64,000 bases of DNA, from the NCBI GenBank assembly GCA_950295325.1, contig OX485803.1, positions 73,547,554-73,611,553 of the forward strand, in the 5' to 3' direction. Numbering within the stretch: position 1 is the first letter of the stretch; each line of letters starts with the position of its first letter. Source of the stretch: Polytrichum commune. Its lineage: Eukaryota > Streptophyta > Polytrichopsida > Polytrichales > Polytrichaceae. Shown here piece by piece: positions 1 to 11,732 of the stretch. The translations under genes and the position numbers were made by a program. The notes beneath the pieces were generated by a model, which was not told the origin of the DNA, made no database searches, and saw nothing but the letters and a program-made list of their open reading frames with translations.

Positions 1-860
1 CATGATCCATAGTGTAACTGGCCCTTAGATAGTGAGGGGTGGTGGCCTTGTTCATGGCGGGGTTGTGATTATGTTTAGAGTATTTGAGTACACCTTGTTT
101 TTCCTTATTTTGTCCGTATGGGTGCAGGGATTAATGTCCTACTAGTTGTTGAGTGCGAGTTTCAAGTTGTCATTAGAGAGGGAGAGAGAGAGAGATGTGT
201 TGTGTTGTGTAGATGTAGTTGCATTTTCTTGATGGAGGAAGGATGAAGTTTAAATCTTGTGTGGAGAAGATTATGGTTGGAAGATGTGGACCCCCATCCA
301 ACCCTCATTGTCATGTAATGTGGATCATTCTCGGGGAGGTCACTGGCAAAAATCGTAGAAACAACGTGCAATAAGAAATAGGGTCTAATATATTCATTGT
401 AAATAAATTTTGCAAAAAACATACATATGATATAGAAGTTTTAAAAATAATGAAACATGTATACATGTAAAATACCATCACATATAATGGCCTCTTTTAT
501 CTAGTCAATACATGTAAAATAGCGTGGAAACAATTACTAAGGGTAGCGGGTCTAGGGTAGTGTATGTGCTAGTGGATGAAAAGAGGTAATCTTATGTTGA
601 AAAAAGCTTGGATGGATGACCCCGCATGTTGGCTAGCTTGAATGTTACTGAACCAACGTATCCAATGTGGAGTTAACGTTCTCTACCTATGTGTCGGGAG
701 GGAAAATTTCAAAACATTGTTTGAATTACAATCTTCTTTCCAATTTTCTTTGGTTGTATAAGAAAAATAGGGTATTTTAAAATGATTCTCCCAAAAAAAT
801 CACAATTATTGATAGGGTGTATAAAATACAAGAATTTACCTTTATTTGAAAAATACCATA
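1..860. other. Intergenic, no gene recognised
   Basis: T/G-rich stretch with a short GA tract near 178-195. I see no conserved protein or RNA gene. It may include the decayed 3' tail of the minus-strand LINE that ends near 860, but I could not align it convincingly. Confidence 0.4.
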
Positions 861-2310
861 CCTTATAATCTTTTCTGCAAGGTAAATAACCCCCTGATAA
901 ATAAGTCCTGAGCGCACGTGTATGCATTAATATAAGAGGGAATGACCTCCCTGAGGGATCATTATAGGTTGAATGTACCACCCTCTTGCAACAATAACAA
1001 CAATGAGGGGGTGTATGTGTTTGTATTTCTTTAAATGGCAATTTGTGGGAATCAATTATGGTTAGGTGAATTCAATGTAGTGGATTTGAATGTGTTTAGA
1101 TGGAGGTGTTTGGAAGGTTCGTGGGTTTGGAGTCCTTCGATATGCATGCTCTCCCATTATAGGCGGGCAAGGCATGTGCATGGGTTGGTTGGGCAAGTGC
1201 ATGGTAGAAATTAGTCAAGGACAATGTTATTGGAGGTGTATTATGGGGAGGATTTCCCGTTGGTTGGGCATATGGGTGCGATGGTTGGATAGGAGTTTTT
1301 CTTAGATATGGTCTATTCCTTATTGTGTTTATGGAAATGTGGGGCTTTTAGGAGAGGATGTTTGCAATTGGCTAATACATGGGGCCATGTACTAATTTGG
1401 GGAGAATATTGTGCGATAGAAAGGGAGAATGGGAAGGTATTTTAGGACCGGAACATGTGTTGTGGCAATGGCCCATACATTTGTCGTTGCAAAATTTGAG
1501 TATTTGAGTGATGTAGGAGGTTGTGATACCTGGGTATTCCCAAAAGGCGTTGGAGAGATCGTTGTCTAGATTGTCATTCTCAATCCATTTTTGTGGTTTT
1601 TTTTAAAAAAAAAATCACTTTTTTTTTTCATTTTTTTGGGTGCCAGTGACTTAGTTTGTGAGGTATTGTATGTAGAAGAAGGGGAATTGTGCGCTTAGGT
1701 TGTGTATTGACCTAGCCCATATGTGTTGGCTATGGAGGTACATGTGGTAAATGTGGATGGCTTACTGTTAGGTGGTGCTAAAGGGGTAATGGCTCATGTT
1801 TGGTGAGGTCATCGGCCATGTCGTTGCCCTGCATGTTGGTGTGTGAGTGGACTTTGTTAGTGCAGGTGGGATGGAGGTGGTCTCAAAATTTGAGACCTAT
1901 GGCTTCTAAGAGGAATTTGTTCAAGTGGTGTTTATGGCTCCATGTATATATATATATATATTTTAAATATTTTTAAATATTTTTTAGTAGTTGTGGACAA
2001 GGTACGTAGAGACAAGGTTCTTCGTGAACATGTAGGTGGGGGTGCAATAGCGAGGTGGATTTGTGAATGGCCATAAGCTCAGCTTGTAGGATGTTTTGCC
2101 TCCTGGGAGACATAGGGCTAGTTTGGCATCATGGAAGAAACACAAACCTTGTAGCCAACTTGGGTTTGGGTCTCACCTTCTACAACCAAGCCATCATGGT
2201 ATATGCTTTGATGCAGGGAAAATTTCATGTTTGGGGTGTTTGGAAAGGATGGCAAAGGAATTGTGTGTGTGTGTGTGTGTGTGTGTGCGTGCGCGTTCAC
2301 CAAATGGTTT
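860..2310 (-). mobile_element. LINE 3' half: RNase H, CCHC-like knuckle, RLE-like domain (decayed)
   Basis: Read on the minus strand this G/T-rich stretch is a frameshifted remnant of a LINE polyprotein. An RNase H domain comes first: an IYHDGLV-type first aspartate motif near 2187-2207, QAELMAIHK with the second acidic residue near 2060-2084, and GNDMADDLTK near 1800-1827. A TWPHVLANC segment near 1360-1390 corresponds to the H and C of a knuckle. A cysteine-rich CTCPTNPCTC stretch, IQIHYIEFT near 1066-1083, and a KY...GWYIQP block near 960-1010 follow. The same order of blocks occurs in the plus-strand copies near 14.4-15.6 kb and 27.1-27.5 kb. Reading frames are broken several times, and a TA-rich insertion lies near 1944-1985. 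The 5' parts (AP endonuclease, reverse transcriptase) are absent here. Family assignment is by motif order; exact ends are uncertain. Confidence 0.65.
2262..2296. repeat. (TG)n microsatellite
   Basis: Uninterrupted TG dinucleotides followed by a few CG/TG units, at the upstream edge of the LINE remnant. The short proteins predicted across it in both strands are artefacts of the repeat. Confidence 0.9.
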
Positions 2311-3465
2311 TTCTTTTTCTTTTTCTTTTTTCTAATTGCGGGGCAAGGTATGCATATGGGTGTGGTGTACGGAGGACGTTAAATACCCCCCCACGAACTT
2401 TTCGGGGGGAATATTCTGTCAAGGGCAGGGTTTCGACATTTTTCCTGCACCCGCCCGAAAATTGCTGCCCGCCCGCCCGATTTAAAAAAAATAAATTTGT
2501 ACTTGGGTTTTTGAAGGCTACTTGTCCACATATCCCATATTGAGTGCACTTCATTTTCAAGGTCTCAAATCCAATATATATGTTCACTTCCATTGAGTAA
2601 ATAAGCAATTGACTAGAGATTTCATTTTCGAAGTGAAACCGCCAATAAAGCATGTAATTAACTTGGAAGTCAAAAATATTACAAAATCCTCATTAGCACA
2701 GAGGTTATAATTTTTGTCACTTACAATTCAAAGGGACTTTGTCATTCTAAAATGAAACTAAAATTAATGATTTATTTTTTATTTTTGAATAGATAGAAAA
2801 TGCAAGAGAGTTGTTGAAAGTGCCCTTACTTGGATAACGATTGGTTATGTAGATAGTGCCATGCTCACACTAAAGTTGGTCGCTACTCCTTGGCAGTAGA
2901 AAGAGTCCCTCTTAATAGGGATTTAATTTAATTTAATTTATATTTTTGGTTGGAATTTACTACTATTGGTAATTTTTTTTTTATCATACTCATAATAACC
3001 TCTTGGATGTAGTGTCCTGTAATTTCACCCATTCACTTCACTGCATACAAAAGATAAACTACTTTAGGGTTTAGGGGATTAAAACTTTGAGAAGAGAGGA
3101 GAAGGATGAGAAGGAAAAGGGAAAGTTGCAGAGAAAGGGGAACATTGTCGTTTAGGGTTTGGGAGGCCATTGCACGTGGCCATGGCCAGCAATCGCCATG
3201 GCCGCTCTCCTCCCCTGTTTCGCCTCTCCTCTTCTCTTCTCTTTCCTCATCAATCTCTGTTCCCCACCTCACCAATAACCTTGTCTCGTCTCGTAAGTTA
3301 GTAGATTCCGAAATCGTTGGGAAAAAAACATCACAATTTCCTGATTTGGTCATCCCGCCGTGTGTGTAAGTAAGTTGAAGAACCTGCGAGTTGGGGACGT
3401 GAAGAAGAGATGCGGACGGGTGTTTATTATTTTGATTAGTAAGTATTGGAAGCAGCCATCCAGCG
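2311..3465. other. Intergenic and presumed promoter/5'UTR of the Mpv17-like gene
   Basis: No coding feature is recognisable. There is a C/G-run-rich patch near 2385-2480 and a TTTAA-type repeat near 2925-2942. From about 3060 the sequence becomes purine-rich and then C/T-rich, as is common in plant 5' leaders; it leads to the start codon at 3466. No confident TATA box was chosen. Confidence 0.35.
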
Positions 3466-5990
3466 ATGGCAGGAGTGGGAGGATGGCGAGGCGTGTGGGC
3501 ATGGTACCAGACGAAGCTGGCACAGAAGCCCGTGCGGACGCAAATGGTGACCTCGGGGATTTTGTGGGCGACAGGGGATGCCATTGCGCAGTCCATCAGC
3601 CGGGGCATGGAGCGACGGGCAGCTCACAACTCCAAAGACGTCTCGCCATCGTCTGCCACTACTGTAAGTTGTTCTCAGAGCGTCTCCAACAATCACTGTA
3701 AAGTGATTCTCCCAATAATCGGCTTGCAAAGTGTTTTGGGCAATGCCGGATGCTCATCTCATCCATATAGTTCATATCATAAACCTTGATTGGTCACCGA
3801 TTATTGAGAGAGAGAGATACAACCCTCTAAAGTCCTTGTTTAAAGTCGAAGGTAGTCGAAGGTAGTCGAAGGTGGGTAGGGGTTTAGAGGGATCCCTCTC
3901 TCCCGATAATCGTGGGCAATAAAGATCAATGATATACATGGACTTTATCCTCAGCTCTTATCGCCTGCCAGGGCTGTAAGTTGTTCTGAGACTAACTCCT
4001 ATGGTCTCTGTACGAATGGTTCTCTCAATAAATCGGCTTTCAAATTTTATATCTGCTACCATACTGTAATGAACACCTCGGTGAAGAGAGTGCGGCCGCA
4101 AAATGGGTTTCAAAACAGATGGCTTAAGGTCTCAATCAAATCGGCAAAAACAGAGAAGGCAGAGAGCTTCTCCAATAATCACTGTAAAATTATTCATTTT
4201 TTGGGGGCCAATGCCACGTGCTCATCTCACCTGTAAAGTCCATAAATATCATAAATCTTCATTGTGTGGTTTATCTTCATTGGCCTTTCATGATTATTGA
4301 GAGGGAGACAACCCTCTAAAGTTTGCGGTCACTCGATTTCAAGGGTGGGTTGGGGTTTAAAGGGTTGTCTCTCTGTCAATAATCGGTGGCCAATGAAGAT
4401 TTATGATATATATATATACATATATGTGTGTGTGTGTATTTCCAACAATCACTGTAAAATGTTTCTCTTGGTAATAGGCTTTCAAGTTTTTTGGGCCAAT
4501 GTCGCATGTTCATCCCACCCATAAAATCCACACACACACACACACACGAGCTGATGGGAAGCAGGTTAGGAGGTTTATGGTTTAGGTCATTTTTGACTGT
4601 CCTCTGTGCAGTTACATTTGTGGTGTCAAAACTTTGGGTGTTCTCAGAATTATTTTAAAGAGAATTCTGGTCGGAAAGTGGAGATGGCCTACATTGGTTG
4701 CTGAATTTGTGTGACTATGAGATTTATCAATATAGCATAATGCTGACTCAATTCAATGTAATTTTCATGGGGAAGAGATGATGTCCTCTCAAAGTCTCTT
4801 AGGGTGAAGCAAACATGCAAACACATCCATCAGAAAATGTCATATGATCCAACAGATTGCATCAGAAAGTTCTTTAATGATGTGCATAATTTCTTCCCAT
4901 GGAAATTACTTTAGATAATGGTCATTGGGTGGATCCAACTTGTGGCCACCCAGTGGCCATTGTTTATTACATAAAGCTGAAGCTTCTTAGAAGCTGGATT
5001 TGGTTTTCAGTTTTGTTCATGCCTGGATCCATAATGTGTCAATATTTAAAAATCTTGGAGCCTGTAATTTTTTTCAGACAAGAGATGATCTGGTGTAGCA
5101 GGTGATTGATAGGCATAAAGTGGAGGAATCGTCTGAAGGGACAGATTGGAGGAGAGTAGCACTTGCCAGTTCTTTTGGTATCGGCTTTGTAGGACCTGTG
5201 GGCCACTTTTGGTAAGCAACCAGTTTACCATGGTTTACATTCTCTAATCATCTCATGGCCATCACTAGACAGATTCAATTAGTGTTCAGCCTTTATTGAT
5301 ATCCAGTGTGTTTGAATATTTTTTGTGTACAAGTGGAAACAAAATTTACTTCTTATGTCCCAGTTCCTGGTTCATGTACTGGTTAGCTAATACTGCAATT
5401 GTTGATGGTATCTGTGTTAGGTATGAGGCACTGGAGCGTGTTTGTATCAATGGCTTAAAGCTTAGACCAAATTCAGTACGATTTATTGTCACAAAGGTTT
5501 TATCAGACACCTTCATATTTGGACCAGTGCACTTGTTAGCCTTCTTCACCTACATGGGATTAGCTTCCGGAAGGCCATGGGAATTAGTGAAGCAGGATGT
5601 CCAGCGTGACTTTATACCCACATTTATGACAGAGGGAACAGGCTGGATGTGTGTACAGGTCAGAAAATATTCCTCGCCCCATTTTCCAAAGGTTTTTCGT
5701 GTATTTTATAATGGTTGTGGGGATTGCAGTTATAGTTCAAGAATTAAATAAATTGGATATTGATTTGTCATCAATAATATGCAATTATTAAGGTGATTTT
5801 TCTCTTGGGCGTGCAGGTGGCAAATTTTAGATTGATTCCAGTAAGGCACCAACTTCTGTACGTGAATTGTTTTTGCTTGGTGGATAGTGCATTTCTTTCA
5901 TGGGTAAAGCACCAAGATGATGCTCCTTGGAAGAAATACCTGACAGGCTTGGTCTCAAGAAGCCCTGCTGGAACAAGTTCGACTTCATGA
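3466..5990 (+). CDS. Mpv17/PMP22 family membrane protein
   Basis: Four exons join in frame: 3466-3663, 5102-5211, 5421-5658 and 5817-5990, giving 239 aa. All introns have GT-AG ends; the acceptor at 5102 is forced because the reading frame just upstream contains a stop. Exon 1 encodes the N-terminal helix and KPVRTQMVTSGILWATGD. Exon 2 encodes DWRRVALASSFGIGFVGP, and exon 3 includes DTFIFGPVHLLAFFTYMG. Exon 4 carries the family signature VANFRLIPVRHQLLYVN followed by a tryptophan-containing C-terminus. Mpv17/PMP22 proteins are small four-helix proteins of peroxisomal or inner mitochondrial membranes, proposed to form or regulate a pore; which membrane is used here is not visible. A tryptophan-proline usual before the signature reads GWMCVQ. 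Intron 1 (1,438 nt) contains foldback repeats. The family call is firm; the precise orthologue is not. Confidence 0.9.
3664..4545. repeat. Repeated foldback units in intron 1 of the Mpv17-like gene
   Basis: Two inverted repeats lie in tandem, with arms about 3774-3831 / 3881-3935 and 4250-4323 / 4359-4412. Each can fold into a long hairpin whose arms share ATTATTGAGAG and ACCCTCTAAA. A unit starting TCCAACAATCACTGTAAA precedes each and recurs a third time at 4441. The intron's own donor sequence GTAAGTTGTTCT recurs at about 3977. This looks like a small foldback element amplified inside the intron. Confidence 0.7.
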
Positions 5991-7216
5991 TCCAAAGAGT
6001 TAGGTAAAAGGTTAAAGCTCATCAGTGTGCTCATGTTCCAAATTTTTGTGTATTCATTCAAATGAGGTTTTAGTTTCCTGACTGAGTTGTCTTGACAATT
6101 GCTCCTTAGTGACTCCTCAAAAGCATGTGGAGTCTAGTGAAATGAATACATCCTCCCAAGGAGGCATTTGTTTTCTAGCATTTGATACGGGAGCCAAACG
6201 CTCTACTTTCAATAAAATATCTTCTGATTCTTCTTCATTGGTACATAACATTCCTCATCCTTTATATTGGTGGTGTGGTGGCCTCTTTGTGGGATGCTTG
6301 TAATGTCATGGACACCGAAATTTTCCTTTTCTTCTTCCTTTTCCTTTCAAAACTGAGATTATTCCTTCCAAGTCAAGAAGAGAGATGTTCTTAAATCTCA
6401 CACACATACAAATGGTGCGGATTGTTATATTATTGTTGTTTCCTTTTAGATAGATTTGACCAAACTTGCTCTATCCTTGTCAGTCTGTTTTTGCAACTGC
6501 CATGGAGATAATGTCATGTCTACCCTTTGGAATACTTTGGTAAATTGTTTTTTAATTACAGATTTTGAGTTTGTTTCAAGGGTTGAGGCAGTCTAAGGAG
6601 GTGCTTGCAAACCTACAAACTAGCAACACTTTATTGGATATATCAAAGTGATTCCCATGATATATAAGTATCACACTTCATGAGCTCAGATAGAACAATT
6701 TATGTCTATTCAACAAATCCAAAACACTCGGCTTGTGCTCAATTGCTCAATATTTTTTAATGCATCAGAGATATAGTGGTGTTCATGGAGACTCTAGATT
6801 TCTATTTGATTCACATACACCTCCACATGGACCTCCGTGCAGTCAAAGAAAATCTTGTAATATTTAGATTATGTGATGCCTATTTGATTCACATACTTTG
6901 TCACAGAATGGCAGGCTAGCAGCAGGAACAATCACCTTGGGATGCCAATGCACTTAATTGAGAATGAGTCAAAACTACTCTGACTATTATAATGCATCCT
7001 TACGCACAACACCATGAAGACTTGTGGGCTGTCACTGCAGCAATAACATCCACTGGAATTTGAGTGGTGCATGAATAGGTGTGGATCTAAGAACAGACAC
7101 CAAAAGACATGTGGTAACTTAGATTGAACTCAATCCAAAATTTTGTTAACCACTCATGCCTCTGAAAATTCATATCAGTTCAAGGTATGCTCCAAATTTT
7201 TGTGTGATGGAACTTA
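5991..7216. other. 3' flank of the Mpv17-like gene and intergenic DNA
   Basis: The first few hundred bases presumably contain the 3'UTR. The short open frames between 6109 and 6394 resemble no family I know. A weak copy of the dispersed G-run family core lies near 7070-7140. Otherwise nothing is recognised. Confidence 0.4.
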
Positions 7217-7732
7217 GGGCCTGTTTAGACTTGGGGCAAGGCCATTGGGAATGATGGCCAATATGTCCCATGTGGCATGCAAATCGGCCCCCAAGGCCAT
7301 TAATAAGAAAGTAACCTAACTCCATTCATTGCTTTCATGTGTAAACCTATTTAGGTGGGGTTGGGGCCATTTGGAGGCTGCAATTATGAGAGGTTCCAAC
7401 GTACTCATGAACTATTCTATGGATAATGATTAAAGTATAATAAATTTAGAATTTCTCCCCTCCTATTCAATGCTCAAAGAATAAACTACTACAAGCAAAT
7501 AAAAGCTCTAACAATGGCCTCAACTAAAGGGAAAGAGTCCACAAGGTTGGGAGCTCTCTTTTCCAAGGCTTGAGGCCATTGTCATGATGAATAAAATAAT
7601 TTATTTGTTAATTGGCCCCAACTCATGATGTAAACTTGAAGAGGCGAGTCCCAACCTCTCTACCAATGAGAGGAGTGGATTTCTTTCACCCCAACCCATT
7701 TTTGAGCCTTGACTCCAAGTCTAAACCCGCCC
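7217..7732. mobile_element. TTA-flanked MITE (Tourist/PIF-Harbinger-like), 516 bp
   Basis: Terminal inverted repeats begin GGGCCTGTTTAGACTTGG and, read inward from the right end, GGGCGGGTTTAGACTTGG. Both sides are flanked by TTA (7214-7216 and 7733-7735). A 3-bp TTA/TAA target duplication with G-rich ends is typical of PIF/Harbinger derivatives. No transposase is encoded, so it is non-autonomous. Confidence 0.88.
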
Positions 7733-10020
7733 TTAGATTCTCCATCTACATTCACGGATCAACCAAAATTTAGAATTCGCAAATTGGAGTTGAATTCTAT
7801 GGCAAAAAAAAAAAAGTCCATTTAAGATCCTTGCACTTAATGTGGAAGCTTGCATGGTTATCTCCACCACGCCGTGGTCGTCCTCCACCATCACCACCCC
7901 CCAAAACCATCACTAGGTGGATCCTATGTGGGCCTTATATGGTCAACCTTCAGGACCCAATATTTGAGTGCTCTATGGCAATCCTTGGAGTTACAAGTAG
8001 CTGCTAAAAAGAGATGTAAAGATCCGCTGCACAATAGAGTTATCTGCAAAGGAACGCAGACGAAACCCTCTTTTCGCAGTCTGTACCTGCTTTTGGTAGA
8101 ATTGCGGTAAAGTTGCCCAGTTTGAAGATGCTGGGAAGGTGGCCCGCCGACCTGCTACCCCAACCTGTCGCAGTTGGGACAGGATTAAGCAAAGTCGAAG
8201 TTGAAGAACCTAGTTACTCCGAAGTTGAGGGACTCCATACTCCAAATTGGTAGAATTTAGACCATGTAGATTGCACTGGTGAATGAATCAGTGTTCAGGG
8301 AGATTTTGGGCATAATTGGTCAAAATCCTAGTGTTTTCCAAGTCCAACCGGTTACATATTGTCATCTTTCGGTTCTTCTCCATTAATTTGAGGTAAATTC
8401 TATAGATTCCTCTTCAACAATCAGTAATTTTCCTGAAGTCTTGAACTTCAACCAGATATTTCTCAAACTCAACCGGTTCATCTGCAAACTAGCGGTCAGT
8501 TCTCCCCATTCATTGGAATGAATGGGTTGTGCATGAATTTCAGCAGAAAAAGTAACCATTGCGGTGCTAAGCAAGTGAGTTTTGGCACAACTGGCTTTCA
8601 GGCTTAATCTTCATAGCTTCAATTCCTCATGTTTGATAACCTCCTATCGTCAAGTTTCTCAGGCTGAATTGAGATCCAGATGATTTTCATTGAATGAAAG
8701 AAACCATGCTTGGTCATCTACAATTTCTCCGGTTATGACAAAAGTACCTCAAATTCAAGTGAAGTTGAAGTGCTGAAGTCGAAGTTGAAGAACCTGGTTA
8801 CTTAGAAGTTGAGGGACTCTGAACTCTCCGCCCTTCACCAAACCTTTACAACTCTTGCTGAAACTCACTTTGAACCCTATACTTGAGAAATCTAAGTCTA
8901 GCATGCAAAACAGGACGCAAAGTTCCAATGCTCGAAATTGGAATTTTCAAACTTTGAACCTAAAATCAGAATTAGACATCAAGACATGTTGCTGAAACCA
9001 GAACCAAACCCAAAGTTTGATCCCTCTTTGAGGGACTTTACAGAAAACTCTAATGCTTTGCCACATCTCCTTAAAAGGTTCCATTTGGCCTTCCTCTAAT
9101 CTCAGTAGGAAATAATAATCATGCACAACTTGGCAGGTAGCCACGAGCTTAGTTCAACCAATGGCCATAGTTTAACCTAATGTTCTATTCAATAGGCCAC
9201 TTAGGCTTGTATGTTGAAGCTAACTGGCTATTGGTAGGATAACGTTGTGCAATTGAGTGATATTCATTACTTCAGAGCAGGATCGACTGCATCCAAAGCA
9301 GTCTGGTGCTACAAGCAGAGCTTCACTCGCATCACATTGTTGATATCTTAGTCCCTGATGGCCAGATATACAAGTTGTTTCAAAAATATGGTGGATTGAG
9401 CCTTCTATACAAATTGCCCAAGGCAGGAGGATGCCTAAACATAACTGGGCTATGTCACCCTCCTGCCTTGCACAAAGTTTACCCAGAGGGTGACAAAATG
9501 TATCAATAGCAGAAACAAAATATTCTCAAGATATTTGACCCAATTCCTGTACCCAAATTTTCTCCAGTGCAGGTAATTCATAACCTTGAAGCTTAGTTTA
9601 GTGGAAGTGAGGTAGCCACAACTATTTGAGTTCAAGTGAGATGAGACAAGTGAAGATAAAAGCACAGCACTTTCAAATAATAAATACAGGGCATAACCTC
9701 ATTTCTACATATTCCATGTTCTGATGGCTGTCATCAACATAGAGATTTCTAAGTGGGCTCTGAATAACCTTGACTATCTGTGTCACAAAGTGCTAGGCTG
9801 CTATGACCTTCAGGACGCAGTCAACTTGTTGACCACTGCCTGCACCACTAACCTCTTACCTGATTCCTAATTACAAATGGATAGGAGCTCAATGAAGTTT
9901 AAACATCTAGCCTTGAGCTAAGGTACACAAACAGGGAACCGAGCCCACAATCCTGTTGATGAAGCTTGTCTGGAACCAGAATGTACAAAAACAGAACTTA
10001 CTTCTCATGACATGTTCAAT
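7733..10020. other. Intergenic DNA with dispersed repeats
   Basis: No gene is recognised. It holds the ACCGGTT-containing dispersed repeat (8291-8525) and a pair of direct repeats at about 8187-8243 and 8777-8825 that share CGAAGTTGAAGAACC and GAAGTTGAGGGACTC. The direct pair may mark the ends of a small unrecognised element enclosing the dispersed repeat. Confidence 0.45.
8291..8525 (+). repeat. Dispersed ACCGGTT repeat, copy 1
   Basis: Shares long blocks with 35515-35746 (same strand) and about 60884-61070 (opposite strand). These include CAAGTCCAACCGGTTACA, TTTCCTGAAGTCTTGAACTT and AACTAGCGGTC. No coding sequence or clear terminal repeats were seen, so the class (SINE, solo LTR fragment or other) is unknown. 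Confidence 0.75.
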
Positions 10021-11732
10021 TCAATGGCCATGCATGCGCAACCATTGATCTTGTGCCATCGGCTTCAAGAAACCCCGAGCCTTCTCCTGAGCAATAGTGG
10101 TGTATGGCCCTCCATAGTCATGACCTGGGTATACCCGTGTGTTTGATGGCAAACCCGCAAGCTTCTTCTGTAAGCTGCTGTACATAGCTTTGGAATCACA
10201 ATCTGGTAGATCCAAACGTCCACAACTACCAATGAAGAGAGTGTCACCTGAAAAACAAACAACTGCATCAGAGCTATACAACACAATATTACACTACCCC
10301 AGATTTTAAAACATCTGGAGTGATGGGAGACATTACGGAGAGTGAAGTACATTAGAACCAGTCAATCTGAATAAAAAAGCTATGAAATTCGAGCTAGTTT
10401 TCAAAATGGAATCTTCCTTCGAACACAAGGAAGGGTAGCCCTTTATAAGATTTATGTGGACGTGAAACCCTAACCAGTAGAAAACTCTCCCTCAACCTGC
10501 TCCTTTCAAAGATAAGTTGTGGAACAGAGTGGTAATGCAAGCAGCAGTAACTCAAATGAACATCGCCGAGACGCTCACATTGACAAAATGGAAACAATCA
10601 AGAGAAAGGAGAAAACGAGCTGACATAGCGAGGACTACTGAGACTACGTATACCAGCATCCACGTTTCTTCTTTCCAGAATAGTCAGAATTGAGTTCACT
10701 TGAATTATCCTCTCTGTAATCCACACCACCACTGCCCATGACAACAAAAACTACCTATTCGAAAAATCCATTTCAGAAATTCGAGTTTCGACCATCTCGG
10801 AGAATGAACAAAATACCTGAGATCAAGATGTCTTCCTCTGGCTGCGAAATCTGGATACATTGACTACCAGGAGTATGTCCCGGAGTGTGGATAAACTTTA
10901 GCTTCACACCACCGACAGAGACCTCAGCAGCATCCTCAAGCAATTCCATGTTCTCAGACGGAACACCGTTGGCTTTCATCACAGTGGCAGCCTCATGCTT
11001 GTTAATATACACAGGCAGCTTATCCTCAACCGCGAGTTCCCTGATCCCAGGCACTTTGATCCCAAGCTGATCAAAGGGAGGGGGAGGAGTACCCCCCGTA
11101 TGGTCAAAATGGTAATGTGTCACCACAGCTCCAACCAGTTTCATACTCTCAGCTGCAAGAAACGCTCTAATGCCTTTCACATCCCACGCCCCATCCACCA
11201 CAACAGCCTCCCGCGTCCTCGCATCGCCAACCAAATACACATAATTCTGCATCTGCTTAGCGCTGCTAAATATCTGCCGTTCGATAATATTCGCAGGATT
11301 GATGCAAAAATCACGCCCCGCCAGCAGCTGCCGGAAGTAGAACCCTCCCGTAGCCATAGCTTCCCGCGTTAGGGTTACCTTCTTCTTGATGGTTGCGTCC
11401 TCCGGTGCGAGCTCGGATGCCTTCACATACGCTTTCTCTGCACCGCAATAGTCTTTCGATGCAAACAAAGCCTCCCCTAGCCGGAAATGTCCCTTACTCC
11501 AGTCAGGGTTTTTCTCCACCGCTCGGTTCGCCTCCGTTACAGCCTCAGCTAGGTTTTGTAGCTTCAAATTTGCGAATGAGCAGTTGCTGTGAAGCGCGGC
11601 GACGTCAGCTGCGGAGTGGTTTTCAGTTGCGGCTTGGATGGCGCGAGTGTAGAGTGAGGCGGCCGCCGCGAAGTCGCCCTGCCGGACCGCTTGGTTGCCC
11701 TGCTCCTTCAATTGCTCCATGGGCATCGCCAT
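10021..11732 (-). CDS. TPR plus metallo-beta-lactamase-fold hydrolase (glyoxalase II-like)
   Basis: Exon 1 (11732 to 10817) and exon 2 (10247 to 10021) splice as TCAG|GT...CAG|GTGAC in phase 1, giving 380 aa. Residues about 5-115 form three TPR units (EQGNQAVRQGDFAAAASLYT, then ALHSNCSFANLKL and KGHFRLGEALF). Residues about 150-365 are a metallo-beta-lactamase domain. Its metal ligands are all visible: THYHFDHTGG (H206, H208, D210, H211), HTPGHTPGS (H286), GDTLF (D307) and YPGHDYGG (H348). Hydroxyacylglutathione hydrolases and persulfide dioxygenases share this fold and use a dinuclear metal or iron site; the substrate cannot be read from the sequence. There is no evident transit peptide, so it is probably cytosolic. 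Two further in-frame methionines follow within four codons, so the exact start is uncertain. Confidence 0.9.

Noticed and set aside
2118..2303. Histidine/threonine-repeat peptide
   Set aside because: Translation of the TG/CA microsatellite fused to LINE RNase H remains.
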